A stretch of 64,000 bases of DNA, taken from Dryocosmus kuriphilus (lineage: Eukaryota > Arthropoda > Insecta > Hymenoptera > Cynipidae). The stretch spans positions 244,199,256 through 244,263,255 of the forward strand of contig CM076190.1 in assembly GCA_038277395.1 (NCBI GenBank), given 5' to 3'. Both the position numbers and the translations under genes were made by a program. Under the pieces are notes generated by a model that was not told the origin of the DNA, ran no database searches, and saw only the letters and a program-made list of their open reading frames with translations. Positions 44,151-55,189 of the stretch are shown here, piece after piece; within the stretch, counting starts at the first letter, position 1; each line of letters opens with the position of its first letter.

Positions 44151-44469
44151 CTTTAACAAATTCAAAGGTAAGATTTTTTTCTGTGTTGGATGAAAGATTG
44201 AGTGGAAGCTTCTAGTAACTCTTTTCCATCCGAAATTTTTGCTGGTAGATGGGTTTAAACATTTGCATGTATTTTTTAATCTATGAGTTGATCTTCTATA
44301 AAAAATATATTCCCAATAAACTTGGTCAAAGTTAAATACTCGTTATTAATTACAAAAAGTTATGAAAGCAACAACTAATATTAATATAAGCGATAAATAA
44401 ATAATTAAACATTAATTTGATTTATACTCATCTTAATTATTAATGTAATAATAAGCATTAAAAAATAAA

Positions 44470-45010
44470 TAAAATTTTTTTAAGAAACGCTTTTATTTAA
44501 CAAATCAATAATTGAACTAACTCACTAAAATTAAAAAATAAATTATTAATTGTTAATAATATATAGTTTTGTAATTAATTTTCACAAATATATAAGATCA
44601 ACGCTATAAAAGTAAAATATTACATCAATTTCACATTGTGAAAGCTTATTATCAAATTATATGCACACAGCACACTGCAGACTTTTATTTTTAATGCATA
44701 TTTATTACAATAAATCTGTGGGGCTTATATTTATAATCATCGGAAAGCCCCACGCTTTTATTGTAATAAATATGCATTCAAAATGAAAATCTGAAATGTG
44801 ATGTGTGCATATAATTTTATAATAAATTTTCACAATTTGAAATTGATGTAATATTTTAATTTTGTAATGTTTATCTTACATATTTGTGAAAATGAATTTT
44901 AACACTATACACTATTAACAATTTATAATTTATTGTTTACTTTCAATTGAGTTATTTCAATTATTTAGTTATTAAATAAAAGTGTTTAAAAAAAATTTGG
45001 TTACTTTATT
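44470..45010. mobile_element. Foldback element, ~540 bp
   Basis: Nearly the whole block is an inverted repeat. Pairs include GCTTTTATTTAA / TTAAATAAAAG, TTTCACAAATATATAAGAT / ATCTTACATATTTGTGAAA, AAAATATTACATCAATTTC / GAAATTGATGTAATATTTT, AATTATATGCACACA / TGTGTGCATATAATT and an apex stem GTGGGGCTT / AAGCCCCAC at 44715-44755. No ORF. The arms are diverged and AT-rich. Probably a MITE or foldback transposon; ends not exactly fixed. Confidence 0.75.
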
Positions 45011-45350
45011 TTTGGCTTTTCAGTGTAAAATGTAATTAAAAATGTTTTTTTCTATTCAATTTATTAATTATTTACTTATTATATATTTACTAACTCTTTG
45101 TGCGACATTCGTTATAAACTTCTGCAGGCTGTGCTATACGGGCATTGTGTGAGAGGTCTACGCGTGCAACCTGAAAGTTATTAATGTGGGCACACTCTCA
45201 TCGCGCGCTTCGCGTTCGGATATTTTTGGTCCTTGCACATCGTGCTCGGTATTCGTTACTTGGGTCTTAAAATTTCAAAACACCTACTTTTAATGAGATT
45301 ACTGAATTTGGATTTTTTATTAAAAATTACAAAAGAAATTATTTTACTTA
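45011..45350. other. No gene recognised
   Basis: AT-rich sequence up to the LINE target repeat (AAGGCTCTATCGACCT at 45350-45365). Confidence 0.35.
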
Positions 45351-45365
45351 AGGCTCTATCGACCT

Positions 45366-48300
45366 GCTCGGTGGGTTCCCGTCACCACTACGCAGCGCAT
45401 CCTCAGTTTGCGGGTAGAAGAACGGCCCCTGAGGTTGAAAAGCTTTTAAGGTTAACTGCGAATACAAGAATAAGCAGTCGCGGACAGCCGATAGGAAACA
45501 GTCGTGGGCGCGGTGAGCCCACATTGTTGAAAAATAGGTACACGACGGCCATGGTATGAGGGGATTCACCCTTTTGCGTCCATACGCAATAGGTGGGTTC
45601 CACCAAGCCGAGGCTCAGCGCGTATCCACCTAGAAACAGTATCCGAACCAAAACTAAAAATCTTGCAAGGGGAAAATCCTGCTGCCCCTTTCGACACCAC
45701 ATCGATAACACTACCCGCAAGGGATGTGTGGAATGATTCGCCTGTAGGGTCAACGTGGTACTGATGCCAGTGTGGCGCACCGCCTTGCAGGAGGACGTTA
45801 GGAAACGAGCATGAAACCGTAATTTGCCTGACGACATATTGACACGATCCTTGGCAAAGTCGGAAAGCTCCCATACTTAGACCTAGGGAGGTACGGGGGT
45901 TACCAGTCCTGGGACGGCGGACCCACCTGCGTTCGGAATAGGATCTCTAACGTGCGGAATTTTTAAAAACTATCATGGCTAACTTCCAAAAACGAAACAC
46001 TGCAATAAAATATCTTAAAGCGGGAACTCCGAACGCGCATAGTCTAAATACTGGCGGATTCAGCAAACTTATTGAGATAGCAAAGAGATACGATATTGAT
46101 GTAATAGCGCTTCAAGAAACCTACTGTCCTGACGAGTACGCACCAATCTCCGAGCACAAATACACTTTTCATTATGGGGGAGCTAAAGGGCGCAAACTGG
46201 GTGCCGGGTTTCTTATTAATAAACGAATTTCGCAAGCAGTTATCGATATGCAATTCATCAACGATCGGTCATCATATACCTATTGTACTAAAGGGTAATT
46301 TCTGCAAACAGGTGTTAATTAACGTGTACTGCCCTACCGAGGACAAAGACAAAGATACTAAATATCTTTTTTATGAAAAAATCCAACAAGTTTTTTACAA
46401 GTTCTCGAACTTTGACGCAAAAATAGTATTAAGAGACTTCAACGCGAAAATTGGAAAAGAACCGATGTATAGGCCTACCATAGGGTCAGAAAGCTTGCAT
46501 GACGTCAGTAATGATAATGGGACTAGAGTAATAAACTTTGCAGCTTCAAAGAACCTGGTTGTCAAAAGCCCATATTTCAAGCATAAAAATATACATAAGG
46601 CCACCTGAACATCACCAGATGGTATCACTCACAATAAGATTGATCACATTTTAATTGACAGAAGACGTCATACGAACATTCTCGATGTAGGATTTTACAG
46701 GTGAGCGGATTTAAATTCAGACCACTTTCTCGTGATAGCGAAACTACGATCTAGACTAGCGTTAAATAAGACGACTAGCCCTCCAGAGCCAGCACTACTT
46801 TTCAATATAGATAAGTTTAAAATGCCAACAGAAATATTGAATTATCAAGTAAAGATTTCTAATAGTTTAGAGTGTTTAGACGCTCTTCAAAAACAGGGAG
46901 ACGATAGCGATAATTGTGAGGAAGACCCGGAAACCCTGTGGGCCAGTATGAAAGAGGCAATAACGACAACCGCGAAAAGTACTATAGGTTTGATGAAAGT
47001 AACAAAAAGCAAACCGTGGTTCGACCAAGAGTGCAATGTATGGTTTAAAAAGCGAACGAAGGCCAAAGAAATTAGTTAATATGCAAAATAACCCGCGTGA
47101 TATGTACAGGGGAATCAATTTTATAAGGAAAGGCTTTCAAAGCAGAACGACAGTAACGAGGGACGAAAATGGCCATCTAGTAGCTGATGCAACAGAAACA
47201 CCAAATTTATGGAAAAACTATTTTGATAAGCTACTGAACGTACGCGAAGCCCCCGCTGAATTTAATCTCGGTGAAATTCACACTGCTGATCTACTAGTTG
47301 ATGAGCCTACTGATAAAGAAATAGAAATGTCCATAAAAAGTTGAAAAATAACAAAGCCGCGGGCATTGACGAGCTACCGTCAGAACTGATAAAAAATGGG
47401 CCCCTCGACTCACAAGCCAAATTTTTAAATTAATACGCGCAATCTGGAAAACAGAAAGCATACCGGAGGAACAGGATACCTCTATTATTATACCCATTTT
47501 TAAAATAGGCGATAAAACGAACTGTAACAATTATCGAGGAATCTCACTTGTGCCTTCGTGCTATAAGATCCTGACCAATGTAATCTTAATTAGATTAACG
47601 CCCTTTACTGAGGACATCATTGGGGATTACCAGTGTGGATTCGCCGAAAACCGATCTACAAGCGATCAAATGTTTAAAATTAGACAACTGTTAGAAAAGA
47701 AATGGGAATTTAATGAGGCAATATATCAGCTATTTATCCACTTCAAAAAAGCTTACGACTCTATTATACGTGCACGAATGTACTGGATTCTGGAGTTCTT
47801 GGGTATACCAAGCAGATTGGTTAGACTTATCGAAGTTTGCTTAAGCGGCAGTAGGGGTAGGATACGCGTAAACGGAAGTTTATCTGAAGAGTTTTTGATC
47901 CGCGATGGCCTGAAACAGGGCGATGCGCATTCGTGCATCCTTCTCATCTTAGTTTTAGAATACGTGGTCAGAGAAATACAAATGAATCCGTCCGGAGCTA
48001 CCCTCAGTGGGATAATACAAGTTCTGGGATATGCAGGTGATCTCGACTTACTCGTGGACGATAGAGAGACGGTAGCTAAAAATGCAGAAATCTTGATCAC
48101 AAAAGCCAAGAAAATAGGTTCAGAAGTTAGAAAATCGAAGAAAAAATATTTGATCATCGACTGATCAGAACAGAGCAATGAAGAGGGGGATCTAATGGAC
48201 GGAAACATGAAATTTGAAAGAGTTAATGAGTTTAAGTACTTCGGGACTATTATAACTAGCGACAATAACATTAAAACGGAAATCAACAGGCAGCTACACG

Positions 48301-48914
48301 TTGTCAATGGATGCTACTATTCAACCAATACATTACTAAAATCGCGATCGTTATCTAGAAACATCAAAGTAAGAATTTACAAAACGATAATAATGCCGGT
48401 CGTCATGGACGGGTGCGAAACGTGGGCGCTGACAAAAGGAGAGGAGAACAGGCTTAGAGTATTCGAAAATAAAGTACTTCGAAAATTCTATGGTCCCAAA
48501 AGGGACGAAGAGACTGATGAATGGAGAAAACTGCATAATGATGAGCTGCATGCACTCTACGGGTCAGTAAATATGAATAGAGTAATGAAAGCGCGCGAAT
48601 TAAGCTGGGCGGGACATGTTACAAGAATGAGCAACGAAAGAACAGTGGCGCAAGTTTTGAGAGGGAAACCGATTAGTAAGAGACCTCTAGGCAGGCCGAG
48701 AGACAGATGGGAGAAAAACGTGAGGAATGATCTAATAGAGCTAGGACATGATTATTTAAACTGGATGGAAGATGCACAGGATAGAGATGCGTGGCGGTTC
48801 TGGGTAGCTGAGGCAATGAACTTCCGAGTTCGCAAAGCTCCACCATAATAATAATAATAATGATAATAATTATTATTATTGTTATTATTATATTGAGTGG
48901 CTGCCCACGGAAAA
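45366..48914 (+). mobile_element. Non-LTR retrotransposon, near full length, with a 16-bp target duplication
   Basis: AAGGCTCTATCGACCT occurs at 45350-45365 and again at 48915-48930, bracketing a 3549-bp element. The 5' untranslated region (about 45366-45974) is GC-rich. One long broken ORF with endonuclease then RT follows. The end is a (TAA)n/(ATT)n-rich tail (48846-48893) and a short terminal segment, GAGTGGCTGCCCACGG. The APE-RT plan with a simple-repeat tail fits an RTE-like clade, but the clade is not proven. Confidence 0.88.
45975..48848 (+). pseudogene. LINE endonuclease-reverse transcriptase ORF, broken
   Basis: ATG at 45975. Endonuclease part: SLNTGGFSKLIEIAKRYDID, VIALQETYCP (catalytic Glu), VLINVYCPTEDKD, KIVLRDFNAKIG (GDFNA-type, with R for G) and NKIDHILIDRR (DH near the end). 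RT part: NKAAGIDELPSELI, CNNYRGISLVPSCYKIL, YQCGFAENRSTSDQM, FKKAYDSIIRARMY (first Asp), RDGLKQGDAHSCILL, then GYAGDLDLL at about 48030, where the usual YADD is YAGD. C-terminal part: MPVVMDGCETWALTKGEEN, LRKFYGPKRDEETDEW, LSWAGHVTRMSNERTVAQVL and KRPLGRPRDRWEKNVRNDL. Frameshifts or stops near 46300, 46608, 46705, 47080, 47343 and 48163. Asp-to-Gly in the RT box would inactivate it independently. Confidence 0.88.
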
Positions 48915-48930
48915 AAGGCTCTATCGACCT

Positions 48931-49590
48931 TAAGGAATACATTCTCATCATGAAACTCGCGCTCCGCGCTCGACAATTAATTTTTTTTGACCACATTGTA
49001 AATTGGTCTAATTTTTTTGTGATTTTCCAAATTTTCGCAATGCAGGATTTCGATTCTTTGAAGTGAAACGATGAGTCCTAAAAATAAATGTTGTAGCTCT
49101 TTTCAAGCTGAACCATTCTGCTGGTTAATATTTTCTTATTTGAAACAAAATTTGTATATTTTTTTGAGATGAACAATTATACATTCTAGCGTTTTTTCGC
49201 ATCTTGCGTAGTTTAGCTGGAAAACTGCTTTTTTGATTTTGTGAAAACCGTTTTTGATGGACAAAACCATAACCACTGGTAAAAAACCGCTGTTTAACGT
49301 ACTCTTCCTTGCTTTTTACCCCCTAAATAAGTTTGCCAAAGCACAATCCAACCGATTAGTCCTTCGAAAGTTATCGCTGGAACAGACCCTGACGACAACG
49401 ATAACAGACAGACAGATACCGTCGTAAAAACATGTTTTTTCGAATTCAGGGTGTCACGAAACGTCGAGATTTCATGAAGTTTGCTGAAGTCATTTTCCAC
49501 ATAAAACTAATACCTTCTCATTGAGAAGAGAATGCAAAAAGTGAAAATGTTGTTGCATATTCATGCATTGTGATCGAGCAGTAAATAATT
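48931..49590. other. No gene recognised
   Basis: Sequence after the LINE target repeat. A 68-codon minus-strand frame (49294-49500) has no motif. Confidence 0.35.
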
Positions 49591-49942
49591 TGTCACGTGC
49601 AAGCTAACCGCATCTATGCTGTTCCTTTATTTATTTATAATATGTTCGATACAAGAATATAGGAACGACATAGAGTCTATTTGCATGGTTATGTCTCTAC
49701 TGATCTCTCATGTTTTTGAAGCCCACTTATATGTTAGGTAATTATGCAAAGAGTTTCTAATACTAGCCAAATGTGAGGATTCCAAAGTATTAAATAATTA
49801 TGCATAGTCGTTTCTTAATATTGACGAAATATCAAGGTTCTAAGGTACTAGATAATTGATCGTACATATATATGCGCATCACAAGAAGCTCAAGGTGTTA
49901 GATAAGTGATCGATGATCGCAAATATGTGCAACAACACAACA
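49591..49942 (+). repeat. Dispersed ~350-bp repeat, LTR-like, copy 2
   Basis: Same orientation as 20218-20567; begins TGTCACGTGCAAGC, contains GGTTATGTCTCTACTGATCT and ends CAACAACACAACA. Colinear along its whole length at moderate identity. It lies about 0.85 kb upstream of duplication copy 2, whereas copy 1 of the repeat lies about 0.5 kb after the end of duplication copy 1, so it is not part of the duplication. Confidence 0.5.
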
Positions 49943-50620
49943 GCTGCGAAGCTACTTTTTTTAAAATGGAAAATTATAAATGTTTCACTTTAAAACGGCT
50001 GCATACTTTCACTTACTTATCCTCTTCCTCATCCTCCTCCTCCACCCCGCCACAATTTCCCCAGTAAATATAAATGCGATTTTGAAAAATGCTATGCACC
50101 AAATTGAGCAGCAGGATTATTTACAGTAAATAACATATCAAAAATAGATTCAGCATAGCACTAAATATTCAAGAGTTTCTTCTAGTAGTCAATACTACAT
50201 TAATAATTCTTTTTGTAAGGTATACTCGAAGTGATTTTTTTAAGCTTAATAAATATTTGTATATGAAATATAATTTCAAAATATATATTTACTTCCTTAT
50301 TTCGGTCACCTGAACTCATTTTCGTTATTATAAAAAATGTAAGAGGCTCATCTCAGTTTAGAGAATCAAGCAGATGGTCATTGAATGGAACATTTTGAGC
50401 ATTTTATTTAACTCAAATCTCCTCTTCCTCTTCCTTTGTAGATACTAACACGTTTTTAGCAAAGCTCGTGCGCCAAATTCGAAAACAGTATTACTTCAAA
50501 GATAGCAAATAAAGGAATAGACCCAGAATGACGTTAACTATATGTATGACATAGATTGTTTTCTAATGAAGAATGTTTGAATACACTCCACAACTACAAA
50601 TTTCCTATATTCCTTTTAAT
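49943..50620. other. No gene recognised
   Basis: AT-rich spacer with short CTC/TCC-rich tracts near 50020-50045 and 50420-50440. No supported gene. Confidence 0.35.
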
Positions 50621-50624
50621 ATGG

Positions 50625-50920
50625 AAGCCGCCACAAGTTTCCCATAAACCTCACCATAGACCGACACTCAATATTTCCAATAGCTCACCGGTCATAAACC
50701 TCCACCCTAATTTTCCCAAAACCTTCACCATAGACACGCTAAACAAAATTTTTCATAGTCCGCGCTATAGAGCCCCAACACCTTATTCCCCATAGTCCCC
50801 GCCTTAGAACCACCACTCCAAATTTCCCATAGTCCCCAGCCATGGAACTCCGGCTCCAAGTTTCCAAAGGTCTCCGCTATAGAACCCCCAACCAAAACTT
50901 CCCATAGTTACCGTATTCTA
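50625..50920. repeat. Diverged ~38-bp minisatellite
   Basis: About seven to eight units based on CCCATAGTCCCCGCCxTAGAACC(C/A)CCAxxxxAAATTT. Shorter in copy 1 (10690-10830). It marks the left edge of the duplication. Confidence 0.6.
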
Positions 50921-51414
50921 CTAAGAGATTAAAGGATTTGAAGTGATTTCTACGAATTTTAACAGACTTAAAAATTTTAATGGACTAAAAGTATTTCCAA
51001 ACGTTTCATGTTTGTGCGTATGTGTATGGGAAGCTACACCAGAGTATTCGTTAGTCACATTGCTAACTAAATAATTTAAAAATATGTTTGTAAAATTTAT
51101 AACAGATTTCTGAAGCAAAAACTAGGTAATGAAATACAAATATTTATGAAGGACAAGCTTATACCTATAAACCATTTGATAACGATTTTAACATATAATA
51201 TATGCATATATATATTTTTTTTGTATGCGTGTGTAATCTAAAGTACCAGACAAATTTTAACTAGTTACTCAACGTCCACAAAATTGCTCAATAACGTATA
51301 ATTTACTTTCCTCTAGTTTCAAAATATAAGCATCCTCTATACGATGGTCTCGTCATTGTTGATTGCCCTTAATTCTATAGGAATATATTAATATAATATA
51401 TATATATATATATA

Positions 51415-52356
51415 CGAGGGCCTACCCAAAAGAAACCGAACTGATGTTGTGGGGAGCGGAGTTGTTGTAGTACCGGGTTTTTGCCGGTAGGTGCGTGTAG
51501 AGGCACTTTTCACCAGTTAGTATGCCAACTGCTATCACTGTGTAAGGTTGCATTTGGTGTGTGTAATTTTTTTTGTGACTGTTGCTTTGCGCGCTCGTCG
51601 TTTTTTGTGATGGTTGATTTTCGCGATCAGCGTGCCAACGTGAGGTTTTGCTTCCTGCTCGGGAAAACGGGCACAGAAACTCTTCAAATGTTAAAAACGG
51701 CCTACAAGGATGATGCTATGGGACAAACTCAAGTGTTCGACTGGTTTTCTCGTTTTAAAAGTGGGGAAATGTCAATTGACGATTAACCTCGCTCTGGACG
51801 TCCTTCGACGGCCCGAACCGACGAAAATGTTGAAAAAATTCGTGAAATCATCCTGGGAGATCGACGAAGGACCATCGAAGAAGTTAATCAGGCATTTTAC
51901 CTGGAAGTCTTGAAAAGATTGCGCAACAATTTACGACGGAAAAGGCCTGATTTGTGGCAGTCGGGGGACTGGTTTTTCCACCACGACAACGCCGCTGCTC
52001 ACACAGCTCTTTCTGTGCGCCGATTTTTGACCAAAAATAGCATGGCCACTGTTCCTCACCCACCCTATTCACCCGATTTAGCCCCCTGTGACTTTTTTTT
52101 ATTCCCCCGAATGAAAAGGGACATGAAAGGAAAGCGTTTTGCGGACGTAGCTGAAGTGAAGGAAAAAACGACGGAGGCGCTGTCAAGCATCACAAAAGAG
52201 GAATTTAAAAAATGTTTCGAACAATGGAATAAAAGATTAGATAAGTGTATTGTCTCCAATGGAGAGAACTTTGAAGGAGATTAAATGTTTTTTGTAGAAA
52301 AATCAAAATAATAACTTTGTACAAAAGTAGTTCGGTTTCTTTTGGGTAGGCCCTCG
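51415..52356 (+). mobile_element. Mariner element, internally deleted, copy-2-specific
   Basis: Terminal inverted repeats CGAGGGCCTACCCAAAAGAA and TTCTTTTGGGTAGGCCCTCG. TA precedes the left end (51413-51414); the right side has CA, so one target base has mutated. The matching place in copy 1 (about 11320-11335) has no insertion, so it moved in after the duplication. At 942 bp it is shortened by an internal deletion. It differs in ends and protein from the 28.8-kb Mariner. Confidence 0.92.
51610..52284 (+). pseudogene. Mariner transposase with in-frame deletion and one stop
   Basis: ATG at 51610. MVDFRDQRANVRFCFLLGKT and TETLQMLKTAYKDDAMGQTQ begin the DNA-binding domain. A single TAA at 51784 replaces the Gln expected after MSIDD. 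The frame continues PRSGRPSTARTDENVEKIRE, GDRRRTIEEV, and then jumps to FYLEVLKRLRNN: the segment with the linker and first catalytic Asp has been removed in frame. FHHDNAAAHTAL (second Asp) and HPPYSPDLAPCDFFLFPRMK (third Asp) remain, ending SNGENFEGD. Apart from the stop the frame is clean, so the deletion is fairly young. Confidence 0.93.
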
Positions 52357-52759
52357 CACATATATACAAAAGTTAATGGGCATTTTCGATCCTTCCGCAA
52401 ATGACAATTTGCCCAATTAAATTCGAGTTTCATCGTAACATCTATTCTTTTCTAAACTCTCAGCGTTTCAGAAATAAGCACGTACTAATTGAATTTGAAT
52501 CTATCCAGAGGTAACCCATAATTTATTATAAAAAATGGAATTCGAAAAGTATCCCTATTGATAGGAAACTTGTTCGAACATTAGAATCGGAAGTGTGTGC
52601 ACATTGTTCCAAGTCATTACGTAAGAAGTTAAATTATATAAAGTGCTCTTAATGGTACATATTTTGGGAGCTAGAGTACCCATCGTTTTTCTGTGTGACG
52701 CCTTGTCACTCTTATGTGCATGAGGTGAGGTTGCCGTTTTAGCTAATGAGTGTGTTTCA

Positions 52760-52960
52760 GACAGTCCGTCTTCCTCCCATTCTAGCTCTCTACATCTCAT
52801 TCCTACAAATTCTGGTATTCTATTTTCTGTTTCTTCTAAAATGTCTCTTTCATTTTCCCTGCATTCCTTATTCTATTTTTTGTAACTCAGTTCTTCCACC
52901 TGGGCATTTTTTCAAATATTTTCGGGGTTTTGCTCATTTCCCATTCTTCTTCCAAATTTT
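52760..52960. other. Pyrimidine-rich block matching 11780-12000
   Basis: Paralogue of the copy-1 block. The minus-strand Glu/Lys-rich reading (EEEWEMSKTPKIFEKM) is interrupted here by a stop, which weakens a coding interpretation. Confidence 0.3.
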
Positions 52961-54630
52961 CACTTGAAGGGTTAGGAATTTCGTTACGTTTAATCCCTCC
53001 TGATCTATGGTTAATTTAAAGGTAACATTTCGCGGTCTAGCTCATGGGTTTATAAGCTGTGTGGATACTTGAGAACCACCTCGTTCACTTCTTGAGCGTC
53101 CAGTTTTCAATAACGTAGCGGAAAAGCGATTCCACGGCTTCATTTGATAAAAGGGTGAAACTGCTCGCGCGGTGTGACACACCTGACCGAGCGTCTGTCA
53201 AAATTTTTGCTCCAATTTTCATGAAATGGCGACAAATATTTCAAGTTTAGATCTTAATATTTAATTTTTTGTTCGTTTTATGTTTAAACCTCTATTTTCT
53301 AACCATCACATTCTGCTTCTAATTTTATTTGTCTACTGCTTTAATCTTCACTCTTTCTTTCAAAATTTCTACATTTCCGAATTTCAATTTTTTACTCTTT
53401 GTCACCCCTCACTTGTACCATCGGCATTCCAATTCATACAAGGCGTTCTTTTATCAGGGTAGGTTTCGAAAATTTTGTTCTCGATGGAAAACTTATTCTA
53501 CTATTAAGTTTTCCAACGTTTCAGCGAACAAGAGGTCCTACCCGAACTTGCGCTACAATCTTAATTTTGACAAACATAGACAACACCTTGTGTTAAAATT
53601 TCAAATGATCGCATGGTACGTACATTATCAAATCAAAAATTTGAACTTTACCGGACTTTTCTCTCTCTCTCTCTCACTCTTTCCCTGTTCTGGAAGAAAC
53701 TTTTGGGCTTGGGAATTGTGGAATTTTAAGTTGGGCGCCAAATTTGTGACGAGATCGCAAAGTGAAGGAAAGTTATGGATTTGGAGCGTCGAGAGTGTTG
53801 AGTGAAGTTAGAGACAAATTTCGGTATAAAGTAAAGGGCGATTTATTCGTCAATTAACAACGATGCTCTACGAGCCAGTATTCGAGGCCTCTAGGCACGA
53901 ACCGAGCGACAAAGTCAAGTCCGCGCAAGCGAAGGTGATTAAACCCAGTCAAAGAAGACAAGGCGCTTTCGTATGTTCTAAGGCTTTGACCCGGGTAGGC
54001 GGCAGGTTTGGATCCTGAGCATGGCGTAGGTGAAAAAAGAGACTAGGGTTTTTAGTTTTTTATATGATTTTTCCATACTTGCATAACCCGTGTAATGTGT
54101 TAGGATGACGATTTACCTTAGCTACTGCTACAAAAAGCGTTAATTCTTACCTTTATTTATTACCTTACTTCCTGCAGAAAGATGTTTTTTATACCTAAAT
54201 CATTCTGATCATGTGTCAGGTTGGAGGGTTACCATAGTTATGGCTAACTGAGGGTTAATTCTAATACAGAGTCAGTGTTCCTCGAGGAAGATATTTTATC
54301 ATACATGGATTACCCAGGCTGTCCTCAAGTTACGCATTTCAGTCACCTGGAGACTTCGCCAATGGATCCCAAAATGTCCAGTTGATCTTAATAGGGCTTC
54401 AAATTTATTTAAAGTAGTAAGAATTTCATAAAGCGGAATGCAGAGGTAAAATTATTTAATCATGTAGAATATGAGACGAAAATTGAGATATGAGACAAAA
54501 GAATTGTAATCGAACCCCAATTTAATCTTAAGTGCTGAGCAGTTTCTACCGGAACAAAACTATAAGTGTTTCTGCCAGAGGCTATGAAGCTCGACAAATC
54601 ATTTAAGCACCCCTTTGTTTTTTGTTCCAG

Positions 54631-55169
54631 AGATAAGTGTAGAGTTTCACTGTTATCCTAATGGAGAACATGTTCCCTGGACTGGGCTCTTTTGGTTACC
54701 AAGCGGACTCCATGCTCTTGTTGGTGCTCCGAGTCATGCTAAAGTTCCGATTCTTCCTGCCAGGTCTCCGCCTTTTTCCACGTCAAGGTCTTTATCTGCA
54801 ATAAATCCTTCCGCTGACGAACATGAACTTGCTTGGCTTATTTCCAATTCGAATCCAAATAAGCTATTCTAACTTCTAAAACACACATTTCCTGACTATA
54901 AACGACTTTAATTGAGAGGTAAATTTGGTAACTATATATCTATTTCAACACAGGAACAAACTGCGTTGCCAACGTCCAAGAGTGACGTCTCTGCAAAAAT
55001 GGAGAGTAAAGATGCTTTTGCTAGAATATGTACTCAAATACCTGGCAAACGTAATAGATTCAGGACGAAAGCAAACACTACAAGCCGCGAGATTAATTTA
55101 TTGACCAAAGGGGAAGTCAAGGAAACTCTAGCAGTGCACAGAAACCAATCTTATCGAGTTTTAGAATAA
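54631..55169 (+). pseudogene. Exon A2 of the unrecognised gene family, broken
   Basis: Exon starts after the acceptor TTTGTTTTTTGTTCCAG (ends 54630), phase 1. Reads FHCYPNGEHVPWTGLFWL, LVGAPSHAKVPILPARSPPF, ELAWLISNSNPNKLF, then the same TAA as in A1 (54870). Continues HTF, a frameshift and TAA, then GKFGNYISISTQEQTALPTS, SRKDAFARI-type sequence (SKDAFARICTQIPGKRNRFR) and SREINLLTKGEVKETLAVH. It lacks the TAG after the KEEV-equivalent present in A1, so that stop is specific to A1. The two A exons were already dead, or had a shorter product, when the duplication occurred. Confidence 0.65.
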
Positions 55170-55189
55170 AACTTAATAATCCTTCACGC

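Noticed and set aside
45366..45974. Minus-strand ORFs (144 and 102 codons) in the LINE 5' region
   Set aside because: They lie in the GC-rich untranslated region of a defined element, lack motifs, and oppose its direction.
46044..46253. Minus-strand ORF within the first LINE
   Set aside because: Antisense shadow of the endonuclease domain.
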